NCBI GenBank assembly: GCA_949752795.1
Contig: OX457057.1
Location: 101,397,513-101,461,512 of the forward strand
Reading direction: 5' to 3'
Length of the DNA stretch: 64,000 nucleotides
From: Hyperoodon ampullatus
Taxonomy: Eukaryota; Chordata; Mammalia; Artiodactyla; Ziphiidae
This document shows positions 1-63,768 of this stretch, piece by piece. Both the position numbers and the translations under genes were made by a program. Within the stretch, counting starts at the first letter, position 1. Each line of letters starts with the position of its first letter. The notes beneath the pieces are model-generated. The model made no database searches and was not told the origin of the DNA. It saw nothing but the letters and a program-made list of their open reading frames with translations.

Positions 1-1714
1 CTTCAGATAAAATTCAGAGAGAACATAGGCCTGTTTGACATCATGGAATAAATATTTAACTTTGAAAAGCAGAACATCTTTTAACACAGAAATGAATTGG
101 AGAAGTTAAGTAGCAGGGGTTGAAGGACTAAAAACGAAAAGAATACCATGATAGAAAGTTTATTTAACCTTGAAGAAGAAAATGAAAAAACATGTAACTG
201 AAAGAGTAAGCACCAATTTGTGGTGCTTTTTGCCTAGCTGTGACATCTCTCGTCCTTAGGGGAAGATAGAGGAAAACTAGAAGTTGATCAGCTTACTTAT
301 ACAGTCCTGCTCTGAAGTTATACACCCATTGCTCTAGCCAAGCTTGTGAAGCCAAAAAATGTATCTAAATTGGACTAATACAAAGGTACAAGTATCTCCC
401 AGTCGTCTTGTTGATAGATGTAATTTTTCCCAGCAGTTTCCATTCCCTCAATAGTAGCCATGAATTTATAATGACAGAAGAGGATTCAACTCTATAATGG
501 GCACTCATGTTTAGAGGCAGGTAACTAGAAGTTGACATACCCTGTGAGCAAAGGTGGAAGGACTTCTGGGATTTCTAATGGGCACAGGAATATGAATCAA
601 GTGTGGGATTTCTAATGGGCACAAGAATATGAATGAAGTGTGATTCCTGCAGTCAAGGAGTTCACAGTCTAGCAGGGGAGACAGGTGTTCACCCAGCCCT
701 GACACAACATGGCAAATGCTATGAAAACAGTGTGCTTTAGGAGCAGGTAAGATTTCACAGAGGACCTGACATTTTGAACAGGAGATGAAGTGGGAAGCCA
801 GGAGCGCCAGGTGACAGTTTGGATAGTATCTTCTGAGCAATAGAAAGTTGCCGTAAGTTTCTAAGCAAGGCCGTGGCATGTTTCAATGTATGTGCCAGGA
901 CTGGAACCTGGGAGGTGGAATAAAGATGAGATTGGTGGCAAGGAGGTCAGCAAGGAGGCCAACAGAAGTAATTTGTTAAGGTAATTAGGAAAGTTAAATT
1001 CACAATAGTAAATAAAAGTGCAGGAAATAAATTTCCAGATCACCCCCCACCAAAAATAAAAATTAAAAGAAGTTCATGCACCACTCTCCCTTCTTGGACC
1101 ATTTGATTTTAAAGGAAAGACAACCCTCTGGATAAGTTCTGCAAAGGTTGGGCCTCCATTTCTACATCTGGTACATGTTGAAATCCATGTAGACACACAA
1201 GCCCAGCAGGCAGAGTCAGAGCATCAGAAATCCTCAGGGGCTGCCACAGCTTAGCCAGATACCATTACTCTCCTCCCGCCACTGTTTATACCCTGGCCTG
1301 TGTTTTCAGAGTACTCTCAGTTACTTTCAGTTACAAGAAGTTCTTAAATAAGAATAAATTATTTATCTATGTTTTTAGTCCCAAGAACTTTGAAGAGAAA
1401 CAACTTAATCCAAGCCATAAAATAGTGATGTATTTAGTGACCCTGAAGTCCCAGCTTTCTCAATAGAAATTGCTTCCTAAACATTCATATTCTTTGTTTT
1501 TCACATCAGTCTTTCTCTGTTTTCATTATATTTGAGATTCAGATTTTATCAGTTTCTACATGTTCTAACCTAAAAATGTCCTCTTACCTGGAACATTTTT
1601 GCTAAGTTAGGCAAATATTTCAGACTGTACACCTTAAGAGAAATATAGCCCCAAATAAGAAATATAGCCCCAATCATTTTGATGATTATGATAACCGTAA
1701 TGATCATTTTAATA

Positions 1715-1910
1715 GAAACATATGCCAGGCACTGTTCTAAGCATGTTTGTCTATGCAATAACCCCCCAAGGTAGCTGTAATTCCCTTTTCATTCATGAGA
1801 TGATTAGAAGCACAGAGAATTAAAGTAATTTGTTCAAGAACACATAGCTAGTAAATGATGGGATCTGGCTGAAACCCCATCAGTCTTGCTCCAAAGTTCA
1901 TGGTCTTGCT
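1715..1910 (-). repeat. MIR relic
   Basis: GCCAGGCACTGTTCTAAGCA followed by GAATTAAAGTAATTTGTTCA and ACACATAGCTAGTAAATGAT is the complement of the MIR consensus. Confidence 0.8.
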
Positions 1911-1980
1911 CTCTCTTTGATATTTTAAAATATCCTATGTTTTAAAATTTGGGCGGGATAAAACATTAGAAAGTTTCAGC

Positions 1981-2290
1981 TTTTTTTTTTTTTTTTTGGC
2001 TGTGTTGGGTCTTCGTTGCTGCTTGCAGGCTTTCTCTAGTTGTGGCGCGCGGGCTTCTCATTGCGGTGGCTTCTCATTGCGGAACACGGGCTCTAGGCAT
2101 GCGGGCTTCAGTAGTTGTGGCACGTGGGCTCAGTAGTTGTGGCTCGCGGGTTGTAGAGTGTAGGCTCAGTAGCTGTGGCACACGGTCTTGGTTGTTCTGT
2201 GGCATGTGGGATCTTCCCGGACCAGGGATCGAACCCGTGTCCCCTGCATTGGCATGCGGATTCTTAACCACTGCGCCACCAGGGAAGTCT
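1981..2290 (-). mobile_element. CHR SINE, long type
   Basis: Reverse-oriented, with poly-T at the left. The tRNA-like head with box-B-like text (ATCGAACCCGT) is at the right, ending CCAGGGAAGTC. Target duplication GAAAGTTT(C/T)AGC at 1969-1980 and 2291-2302, with one mismatch. Confidence 0.93.
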
Positions 2291-3055
2291 GAAAGTTTTA
2301 GCCTTAAAAATAAATATGAGTCTGACAACCTCCAGAGTGTCTTTTAACTGTCATCTCCCATGAATTGGCATCTAGTTCTAGATGCAAGCATTTTGCTTAG
2401 TTATGAAATCCGCCTTCAAGGAACAACAGGAGTTCTGAAGCTGTTGAGGATGATACTGAAGCAAATGTTCCTTTTTTTCCCTTACATCTGTGCTCTTAGA
2501 AAATAGAATCAGTAAAATCTTTATAAACATTTGTCAATACTCAGGATGATTTTATAAGTTTCTCTTTGATACTAGAGTCAGGTGAAATAACTACTGCTAC
2601 ATTAAAGATGCAGGTTAAAGATACGTGTGTAATTTCCAGACTGGCCTCTGTGTTCCAGCATTCCTAAGACCTGTCTTTGTCATCTAGAGTGGTTTACCAG
2701 TTACAGGCAGTACACTCTGGAAACCCATAAATATGTTACAAGGTAGTTCCCAGAGCTCAGTCCTCTAGATAATAGTATGGAGTGTGTTCATTTCTGATTT
2801 TCATGTTGTGTGGACGACCAGAACAAAGGTGAAAGAGGGAAAGCATGTGCAGTAAGAATGATTCCTGTTCTCTTCAAACATAAACATCAATCAGAAGCCA
2901 CAGGGAAAAAGACATTAGTTCCAGTTGCAAGCAGCTGACAGCAGTGCTGCTTGTGTAAAGTCACTACCGTCGGGAAAGTGACAACCACTTGTTACTGTCT
3001 CACTTTCACATTTTTATGTACAAATTCTTATTTCTCTTGTTTTGCCTTTGAACAG

Positions 3056-14705
<11,650 letters not shown>

Positions 14706-15682
14706 CCTTTAGTATAAAACAAAGAAAAAAAAGTTGTAATCTTTTCCTACTAAAAAGCAGTGTTCCCCTCCCCCCCCAAAATCATTTTTTTCAGGAATTC
14801 TGAAACACACATAAGAAGTACATTTTAATTTGAGCATCAAGTTACGTAGGCTGCATGAAGGGCCTGCAGGATTGCTAAGAACCCACTGTCCCCCTGGCTG
14901 GCTGCCTGCCTTGCGCTCAGGAAGGAGCCGCACCCACGGGCTCATCAGACAAGCCCGGCTCAGGCCGCCCAGCTCGTCTTCATGGGTGTCTGAACAAATG
15001 ACATGTTGATATTCACAACGTGGTCACAACTCACTTTATATTTGTGCCAAGTTATCTACTGTATCATGTCTATTTTATCCTTCTCACTCAGATATTTCCA
15101 CAGTAATGAAAAAACTAGGTTTGGCTTGGAAGTTGATATTCTCAATAGCATGTTGCATGTTTACAGAGAGAAATATTTGAGCCCTTGCAGAAGAAGAGAT
15201 TGTTAACTCATCATTAAAGATGGCAGTTCCCTCTCCTAACAGCTTACTGATGATGTCCCCGTTTAAAAATAAAACTCCCAAACATCACTACTGGAAAGAA
15301 AAAAATATGTAGTCAAATATTGACTTTCTTATGGCTGTTTATTTTAATTCAGCTGGATAAGGTATTTCAAATAACTGTTAAAGATGTTATTTACAAATGA
15401 ATGTTCAAATGAGAAAGCACTTCAATTGATTAAGAGTTCACCTCCTGCTGTGTTATCCAACTCTAATGTGTTATAGCATCTCAGATCACCCTTTTATTTC
15501 ATTTATTTTATTATGAAACCACAAAGAAGCATGTGGAAATATTGCTTATTGCTATTTGAAGAAAAACTACCAAATTTCTATTTCTGGATATTTTGGTTGA
15601 ACCAACTACTAAGTCATTAGTCATTAATACATAATACATATTTGAAGAGGGACTTAATCATGAAACCAGTTTCACGGTCCAT

Positions 15683-15711
15683 TGCCAGATGAGGTACCAA
15701 CTCATCTGGCA
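15683..15711 (+). promoter_or_regulatory. hairpin in MAGI3 3'UTR
   Basis: TGCCAGATGAG and CTCATCTGGCA form an 11-bp perfect stem with a 7-base loop within the inferred 3'UTR. Function unknown. Confidence 0.6.
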
Positions 15712-16610
15712 GCAGCTGTACAAGTTCGAGTGTTGAGAAGCAGAACCTGTGTGAGACCGGCTCACAAGCAAGTGAGAACAAACGTGGTGGTAGATAGTCC
15801 TTGCTAGATCTTATTTAATTTTAATATCTAGCTACATTAACCTATTTACAAACAAGAAAGGGAGAGTAAACATCTGCTTAGCTTGTACAGATTTTCAGAA
15901 TTCTTTTTTAAAGTCTAATTAGAGATGTTTGTTGGAAGGTGGAGACAGTTTTTAGCTCCATAAAATAGATCCGGGTTTCTCAGCCCCCGGAAGCAGCATT
16001 CAGTAGCATCTATAAATAAAGGAACATTCTCAGAATAAAACCATTTTCTGGAGTATTTGAACACACTTGTTCTGTCACCCTGGGTTCATCTTGTTATTGT
16101 GAAACACATCATGTCCAGGTCCTTCCCTCTCAGAGTCTGACTGTGAAATTCTTTAATATAACAACTAAATCAGCCCCTGTAGATAAGACATGCTTCCCAG
16201 AGTGAGATTTCTGAAATCCCCTTTTCATCCAGAACTATATTTACCCACCTATTGTAACTACTTGAATAGAGAAGAATTAGAAGGCTTGATAAATGCTAAG
16301 AATTTAGTATCACAGAAATGATTTATTTTCCCTATAGTCCACAATTAGTGATAAAAATCCAATTTTTATTGTTAACTGCGACATAACTTTGATGTCATCT
16401 GTTGTCAGTCTGATGTGGCTCTTTCCTTTCTAAGTAACCTGTCACTGTACTGATTCTGTACTGACTTAGCAATGTGGCCTTGGAATGCTAAGCAAAATAT
16501 GGACGTACTGGTTGTAAATGTTTATATATTGTACAGTACCTTTATATATACACTTGAGGTTCTGATTAGAGAAAGAGACCTGTAAATCGCTCGTTATTTT
16601 TTATATAGAT

Positions 16611-16616
16611 ATTAAA
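16611..16616 (+). promoter_or_regulatory. candidate MAGI3 polyadenylation signal ATTAAA
   Basis: Common variant signal about 1.9 kb after the stop, preceded by U-rich sequence and followed by an A-rich stretch and then TG/T-rich sequence. Confidence 0.45.
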
Positions 16617-19259
16617 AAAAAAAGAAAAACAAAAATCAGTTCATGGCCTGCATTTCTTTTACTGTCAGGTTTATGTAATGTTGTTTTTTCTATTTGTGGA
16701 GCTAATTCTCATCATGGTCTGAGTCCTCAAATAGATTTTTATCCCTACAAGTAACAAATATTCAAAGTCCTACAATCAGAAAGACTCTTACAATGATGAC
16801 TTTACCTGTATAGCTATACTTATCTATATGTAAAGCTCAAAATTAGTTTGAGTTGAATATCATTACACCTACTTAATACCTTTCACTGTAAGGAAAATAG
16901 CTTTGCATAAATAATTTGCTATCCCCCAGAAATCCTTTCTTACACTGTCAGGGAAAGAAAAGGACTTGTCTTATTGGAAATTGTCATCAGACATTTCTAA
17001 TGGACATAGCCATGTAAGTCCAGTTACCACAAGGTCACAAACTCTATTTCATCAGACTATGGCATTTCACATTATTTTTAAATCATTTTATTTACTCTAG
17101 GTTGTACTTGTAGAGTGAAGTATTTTGACTTGATTTCACTGAAATTCTTGGAACGAATAATGCCTAAAACCTAGTTCAAGACCATACTTAATTGAATACT
17201 CTTGAGGAGAAAAATTAATTCCCGCCTGCCATTACTGAACTCACACTGAAAATAAACTCCAAACCCCGAGCCCCACAATGGAGATGTGTGTTGTAGCAAA
17301 ACCTGCAGAGTGGCAGCAAAATCATTTTGTTGCTGTTTTAGTGGACATATTTTCTTATTGGTCGTAACAGCAAAAAAGTTCTGGGATGCTATCACGTTGT
17401 CTCCCTAGGGAGATTAGTGAGTAAGAGCCTATAATATTGTCTTCTAACCCCCGTACATTAAATTTCTGGGGACAAGTAGCTTTTGCACAGTCAACTCCTA
17501 TTTCAGAAGTCTTGGACACAGAAAAGCATGTGGCTTTTTATTTCTACCTGAGCATACCTTGGTTATTTCCTTTTTAAATAGTCAGATATTCTCATGTAGA
17601 AAAAGTCAAATGCTTTTCAAGGTGAACTAATGAAGAGCTTCATGTTTAATGTGTCCAACATTCAAAAAGAATTGGGTTTTAAGAAAGCAAGAATTACTCA
17701 AATTAGTTAAACTGTGTGACAGTCTTAACTACCGACCTCCACAGAGATGTGTTTAAGCTCGAGCTTAGTCCAGAGTGAGCTCCAGGAACTAAGGAACACT
17801 GGTGTAAACAGACTTCAGTCACGAAACGTGATGATTCAGTCTGGCGTGAAGAATATATCAGAGCAACTTCTTACATCATCCTGGCATGCTCCAGTGCTAA
17901 GAACTACTTGTGCTTTTTAAACAATAACAGATTTGTTTATTTAGGCAGCTCTTTACTGCTTATGCTATTAAGGCTTATCAGCAATACAATGACTGGTTTA
18001 AAGCATGCCATAATTATGACATGAACTCTATAATCTTTGCTTCAGTTGACTGAATTAGTTTAAGATATCCATTAACTTGGATCTGTTTTTAAAGTTTCTA
18101 TGCAAGTAGAGCCTTAAGGGTAAGAAGGAAGTATGAAGGCTTATCGAGAGTAGAATTTAGTAGAGTTGTGCCAAAGAACTCTGAACCTTTCTCACATACA
18201 CATTAAAATACAAAAACATAGCTAAGTGCTTTAATTTAGCCTGAACCTGTATTTTTCCAAAGAATCCTGTGGGTATTTGTCTATTTTACAATGTTTGCGT
18301 TAAAGTCAAGCAGAACTATTAGCAAATGTTTATAGCAAATCAAGAGGCTTATTTTGTCCTTAATAAACAACAACTATTTGTTACCTTGAGTCATACCTTA
18401 CTACAGCATATAGGCTCAGGGTGTGCTGCAGGAAAGGAATGGAATTATTGCACATTTATGAAATTCAAACTTCATCGTTCAAGATGGGCACCAATAACCA
18501 CAAGAAGCAAAGGATTACTTTAAATGACCAAACTAGTCAACAGCTGTATAGATGAGATTAAGTTTAATGAATTTACTTCTTGATAATTCCAAATCACACA
18601 CTATATTTGGGAGTAAGACCCATTTGGCCCATTATGGAGTGTGTAGACTAAAAAATTTTGAAAATGAATTTCATTAATTTGAAAGAGGGTTATTTTTACA
18701 GTGCACAGGTTCACTTACCTCTAGATACAATGAACCAAAATTAAAAACACAGACCCGTAAGCTTTTACTTTGGAGGACATCCTGGTATTTAGAACTTTTC
18801 TACTTGTCTCTGAAAGTTAAGAAAACCATACCCCAATTAGGCAAGTATTTGGTTATTCAACTTTTCAAAGTGTTTATATTATACATGACGCATAATGTAC
18901 ATATTTAGGAAGTCTGAAGTCATACCTCCATAGTGATTTTAGGAGATAGAATTTTTCCCCATACAAATTATAAAAGTAGCTGAACAGATATTTTTCTTAT
19001 CCATCTATGGTTATTATTATTTCAATTAAATGTATGTATGGCCTAATCTAGTTCTATTTTTACATCTTGGTTTATTTAATTTCTCAGTAGCAGGTAAATG
19101 TTAAAGTATCACCCGTTTTGGGAGATCAAAACAAAAGTCCAATCTCCTAGAAATTATTATACAGGAATAAATGAAGCACTGAGAGTACAACTCTTCCATC
19201 CTAACAGAAGAAGAAAAAAAAACACAACTACATAAAGAGTAAATTACTTGAGGTCTATT

Positions 19260-19990
19260 CTTCATTTATTCTATGAATTTATATTACGTACCTATTATGG
19301 AGTCAGGTACTCTTCTGCATTCTGGGGACCTAGGAGTGAAAAACAACAACAACAAAAAATTCCTGCTTTAAGGGACTTATATTCTAGTGGGGAAGGACAG
19401 AAACAAGTAGGCAAAAAATAAACAAGATAATCAGATTCTGATAAGTGCCATGAAGGAAATGAACGGGACCATATATAACTGATAACAAGGAAAGATGGGG
19501 AACAATTTTAACTCAGAGAAGGTCCTGCTAAGGAATTGACAGCTGAGAAGCCATTCAGGGGAGAACTTAAGAAAACGTATTCCAGGCACAGTCTGAGATA
19601 AGAAAGAACTTGGTATAATAGAGGAACACAAGGAGGCCAGTGTGGCTGTCAGGTACTGAGGAGGGGAATTTGGAAAGGGAAGCAGGCGTGATAATGAAGG
19701 GCCTTGGAGGCCAGCATAGGGAAAGCCAGGAAAGATTTAAGTAGGAATGATATAGTCTCCATATTTTTAAGCTCACTCACGTGGCTGTGGAGAACCGACT
19801 GCAGAGGCAAGAATGGGAAGGGAACAGTGGGTCAGCACAGTAATCCAGCTGAGCGCAAAGGAAGCTCATTCTGTTAGCAGTGGAAACACAGAACCAACGT
19901 GACTGGCTGGTAGATTAGATATGGAGGGAAAGAGAGGAACCAAGAATAAACCCTAAGCCTTTGGCTTGAGCAATTGAGTAAACTTTTTTC
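19260..19990 (+). repeat. ancient interspersed repeat, family not assigned
   Basis: GTGGGGAAGGACAGAAACAA, GATTCTGATAAGTGCCATGA, CAAGGAGGCCAGTGTGGCTG, GGGCCTTGGAGGCCAGCATA, AAGCCTTTGGCTTGAGCAAT. The best preserved copy in the window. Confidence 0.65.
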
Positions 19991-21560
19991 TATTTACTAA
20001 GGTGGGAAAAAACATTTACTCTCCCACCTCAGACAACTTAAAAAAAAAAAAAAAGGAAAAATATATATGAAAAAATGGGTGTTAGATAACAGGCAGTAAA
20101 AGATAGTGGAATTCAATGAGGTGAGCCCCATGATTGCCCCAGATTACTCAGAGGCAGTTTCTAGGCTGTGGTGTAGGAAGGGGGAATCCAAACTGAACCA
20201 AGCAGCCTTGCTGAGTTGAGGTGAGTGTTAAGAATTTGGGGCGGCCACGACAGCTAGAATTGGCAGGCAGAGTACCAGAGAGAAGACAGCTGCATAGAGA
20301 GGAGAGGACAGCTGCAGAGAGGAGAGAGCTCCAAAAATGTGCAGAGGTTTCCTTTCAAGTTTTCAGGTGAGTATTGATCAGCACAAGGAAATACTCAACA
20401 GGGAAAGAACCACCAAAAGGAAGCAGGCCAAAAATTCTTGAGCTGGGAAGAGTTCATGTTCCTACAGTTAAACTGGAAAAACCTCATCACGAACCTCATC
20501 AGGAGGATTTTGCTTCAGTTGTGGAGAAAAGTAGCACCAGAGTAAAGGCTGCTCTGGCCCACCTAACAAAGCTTAAAAGCAAACCTTGAAATGATCAAAC
20601 TGTTTTCAAGTATCTTAACTGCATTCTAAAACAAAGCTCAACAATATTTAAAAGAATACACACACACGAAAACCCAACACCCAACAATGTAAAATTCACA
20701 TCCATTAAGAAATTACTAGGCATGTAAAGAAGCAGGAAAATATGACCCAAAATGAGGAGAAAAATAAATCAACAAAAACAAACCCCAAAATAACACAGAT
20801 GATAGCTGTTATAATGTTCTTATTCACTATTTCTATTATAAATATTATGAAAACAAGATAGAGAAAAGAAACACATGTTAAAGAGAGACATGAGGATACA
20901 AAAAAATGAAAAAGAAATATCAAAATTCTGTAGACAAAATACATTGGGTAGGATTAACAGCAAATTAGTGCAGAAGAATAGGTCAGTGAACTTGAGGCAC
21001 AGCAACAGAAATAGTTGTCCCAGTCTTCTGTCTTTAATAGAAATTAAAAACAGAAGACTGGGACAATGTACAGAACATCAGTAAGGTGTGGGACAACTTC
21101 AAGCAGCCTAATAAACATGTGGAGTCTCAGGAGGTGGGAGACTGGGGTATAGAAAACTTATTTTAAGAAATAACAGTCAAAAAATTTCCAAATTTGATGA
21201 AAACTAAAAATCCAGAGTAAAAGTAAGTGCAACAAATCCCAAGCACACACACAAATAATGAAGACAACTACACCAATGCACATTATAAGTAAATAGCACA
21301 AATTCAATGAAAAAGGTAAAAACCTTAAAAGCAGCCAGAGTGAAAAAAAAACATACAGAAGAACAAAGATGACAATGACAGCAGACTTCTTGTCAGAAGC
21401 CATGCAATCCAGGAGGCAGTAGAGCAGCAACATCTTTAAAACTAGAATTTTATGCCCAGAAAAAACATCTTTCAAACATAAAGATTCAAAAATCTTTCTC
21501 AACAAGGTAGGCCTATACACCTTGCTAAAAAGATTTTGGATTTTTACCTTCAAAGTAATA
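19990..21560 (+). mobile_element. old L1M fragment (5'/ORF1 region)
   Basis: ORF1-type ending GACTTCTTGTCAGAAGCCAT then AGAATTTTATGCCCAG, preceded by A-rich L1-like sequence. A small frame at 20374-20589 is part of it. Exact start unclear. Confidence 0.6.
21015..21066. repeat. perfect inverted repeat, 17-bp arms
   Basis: TTGTCCCAGTCTTCTGT (21015-21031) is the exact complement of 21050-21066. With one mismatch the stem extends a further six pairs inward. Located in an old L1M fragment. Confidence 0.9.
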
Positions 21561-21589
21561 CTAATCCATTAATAGATTCTAAACGATGA

Positions 21590-21850
21590 GACTGAGACTT
21601 GCATTTCAGAAAAGACACATTAGCTTTTGAGATGAATAGGTGGGCATGGGGGAGAGGGGCAGAAAAGCAGCGTCTTGTTCAAAAACAAAGGATGTTGACT
21701 TAGATGAGGGTGGTGAAAGTGGGAATGGAGAAGAATGGACTGATTAGAAAAATATCTAGAAGATAATTATTCACAGACTTGATGACTGGATGAGAGGTAT
21801 GAGAAAGGCAAGAGTGAAAAATGATTCCCAAGTTTCCGACATGAGCAACT
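21590..21850 (+). repeat. ancient interspersed repeat piece
   Basis: GATGAGGGTGGTGAAAGTGG, GAGAAGAATGGACTGATTAG and AATGATTCCCAAGTTTCCGA correspond to the tail part of the 19260 copy. Confidence 0.5.
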
Positions 21851-22007
21851 ACCTATACAGTTAATTTTACCCACCTGAAAAATCATTTAAACCAATTATA
21901 CACCATCAAAACTATAACCGAAACAACTCACAGGAGTAAACTATTCTGAATACTGCATTTACGCTAAAGAATTCACTGTGTAAAAAATTCAAATAAAAAT
22001 AGAACAG

Positions 22008-22293
22008 GGCTTCCCTGGTGGCGCAGTGGTTAAGAATCCGCCTGCCAATGCAGGGGACAGGGGTTCGAGCCCTGGTCCGGGAAGATCCCACATGCCGCGG
22101 AGAAACTAAGCCCAAGTGCGTGCCTAGAGCCCGTGCTCCGCAACAAGAGAAGCCACCGCCACGAGAAGCTCGCGCACCGCAACGAAGAGTATAGCCCCCA
22201 CTCCCTGCAACTAGAGAAAGGCCACGTGCAGCAATGAAGACCCAACACAGCCAAAAATAAAATTAAAAAAACCCAAAAAACAACAACAACAAC
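22008..22293 (+). mobile_element. CHR SINE, long type
   Basis: Forward-oriented, head GGCTTCCCTGGTGGCGCAG, tail rich in AAC repeats. Perfect duplication AAAAATAGAACAG on both sides (ending 22007 and 22308). Lies between MAGI3 and PHTF1. Confidence 0.94.
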
Positions 22294-22679
22294 AAAAAAA
22301 TAGAACAGTGGTTTTCTTTTGTAGGAGAAAAAGATAAAGGCATCAGCTTTCTTCATCCGAAATCTGCACTGAGCAGTTCAATCCTGGATTTGAGATAGCT
22401 GCTCTTGTTCCTTATGGAAAATAGTTAAAGCATGATTTCTATGAGCCCTCTGTTGAGATACTGAAGTGCCTTTACAGATCAGTTCCTTACAAAGGTAAAT
22501 CACTATAATGGGGTTTTACTTTTTAAAAAGAATTGTAACTCTCACGCAGTATTTGGAATGGCTGCAAATTTTTGGTAATCCACTTCTAGTTCAGCAATGT
22601 TGCCCCCTTTGTTTCTATCTTCACAGTTAGGAATCTATCAGCAAAAGATTTTTAAAGGGTTTTAAACAGTAATTACAAA

Positions 22680-22900
22680 TGTTTATTGTGGAATTATTAA
22701 GGGCTACGTACTTTATGCTATGTTAAGTACCTTACACGATAATCTCACTTAACCTTAACAACACTATTAGGTAGTTATTATCCTTATTAAACAGGTAAAG
22801 AAACTGAGATGCAAAAATGTTAAGTAACTTGCCTTAGACTGTGAAACTAATAAGTAGCAGAGCCAAGGATATGAATCCAGAAAGGTCTGACCTCAATTCT
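22680..22900 (-). repeat. MIR relic
   Basis: AACAACACTATTAGGTAGTT, AAAGAAACTGAGATGCAAAA and GTTAAGTAACTTGCCTTAG read as reverse MIR. Confidence 0.8.
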
Positions 22901-23574
22901 TGGACTTAAGAAATTCATCTTTAAACCTCAAAAATCTTCCTGCGTATTAGGATATGTGTAAATGATACACTGATTTTGCATGTACATACTTCACATGTAA
23001 TAACTAAGTTTCCTAATTATTTCCATTTAAAAATTCACAAAATCTTGTCATTAAAATGTGGGCTTTCAATTTGCCTCGAGAGATTCTTCATAGTGGGTAA
23101 CTTAATGAGCAGGAATTAAATGTAGACTATTAGAGTTTTCATTAACATATGTATACGCATGTATGTGTAACAGGGGATACTGATAAGAGAATCCAAATCA
23201 TCAGTGGCATAGCTTGGCTCAGTACAGACACTGAGGACATGAGATTATACTGAGGGTTAAATACATTGAGTCTCACAACAGATAAACTATGAACACTTCA
23301 CTTAGTAGTGTGATGGGAAACATAGCTCAGATGATTTAAATGGAAAACAAGATTTATGGTGGACACGGATGAGTGTGCATAGACTTAAATTTCTCATGCT
23401 GAATTACATGCCATATGACATGCATGACTCTTTCACCAACAACTATACAGTTATTAGGATTAACTTCAAAATTATAAACTAATTAAAATTTTCTCCATAG
23501 TTTAACAGAAAATCACAGTTTAAAAGGTTATTTTTTTCTTTCAACAACAACAAAAAAGCCTAGAAACTGAAATT

Positions 23575-24087
23575 CTCCAATAAAGTTCTTTTATTCAGGT
23601 TCAACCTAAAATAGTTTAAACTTGATCTCTCTTTGCTAGAGAAATGAAATTTCCAATTCTATAGACTGTAATAGAAAAGTACTGAATTTGCATATTTCCA
23701 ATAAAGGATTTTGCTTCATGCTTTGGGCATCTACCAGAGTACCCAAAAGACTATTTCCAATAAATATAACTGTCACAGCACTGAAATGCCCAGAATAAAT
23801 TTCCTAACTTAAAAAGTTGTCCTTAAGTTACTATAACACAACAGTCTTCAGTCTCCTGACTATTCATACTATTTGAAAACCATGAAAATACAGGTTTTTA
23901 GCATGCACACCCAGTTGGAAAAGGCTCTGTTCCTCTGAAAACACCATTCGTTAGATTAGGTAGAGCTGAGGGCACCTCTCCGTGTGAACAAGCAGGTGGG
24001 TGTCTCATGGGTTTGCAGTCATCTCTTTCCTTAATGGGTTAAGCACTGATGCCAGCAAGGGGAGAAAGTCCGGGCACATGACTCAGC
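23575..24087 (-). other. PHTF1: PHTF1 3'UTR (probable extent)
   Basis: Continuous sequence after the stop, with no interspersed repeat, ending about 15-20 bases past an AATAAA on the - strand at 23595-23590. The length of about 0.5 kb is plausible for this mRNA. Confidence 0.65.
23590..23595 (-). promoter_or_regulatory. candidate PHTF1 polyadenylation signal AATAAA
   Basis: First canonical AATAAA about 490 bases after the stop on the coding strand. Confidence 0.6.

Positions 24088-63768
<39,681 letters not shown>

Larger units (their letters stand above)
1..3055. other. MAGI3 intron, left edge of window
   Basis: No exon seen. It contains a MIR relic near 1715-1910, a CHR SINE at 1981-2290 and, near 660-960, text resembling an ancient mammalian repeat that also occurs further right. 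The remainder is unassigned unique-looking sequence. Confidence 0.7.
14706..16640 (+). other. MAGI3: MAGI3 3'UTR (probable extent)
   Basis: Sequence after the MAGI3 stop, AT-rich and free of recognisable interspersed repeats, which fits a conserved 3'UTR. I place its end near 16640 after an ATTAAA box at 16611 followed by an A-rich run. Earlier AATAAA boxes near 15268, 16015 and 16036 could give shorter forms. The end is inferred and not seen directly. Confidence 0.6.
16641..23574. other. intergenic DNA between converging genes
   Basis: About 7 kb between the inferred ends of MAGI3 and PHTF1. From 16.6 to 19.2 kb I see no repeat and no gene. After that come an ancient repeat copy (19260-19990), an L1M fragment (about 20000-21560), a second ancient repeat piece (21590-21850), a CHR SINE (22008) and a MIR (22680). 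No non-coding RNA gene was recognised. Confidence 0.6.

Noticed and set aside
20374..20589. 71-codon frame as a novel small gene in the intergenic region
   Set aside because: It lies in old L1 ORF1-region sequence and has no promoter or splice evidence.
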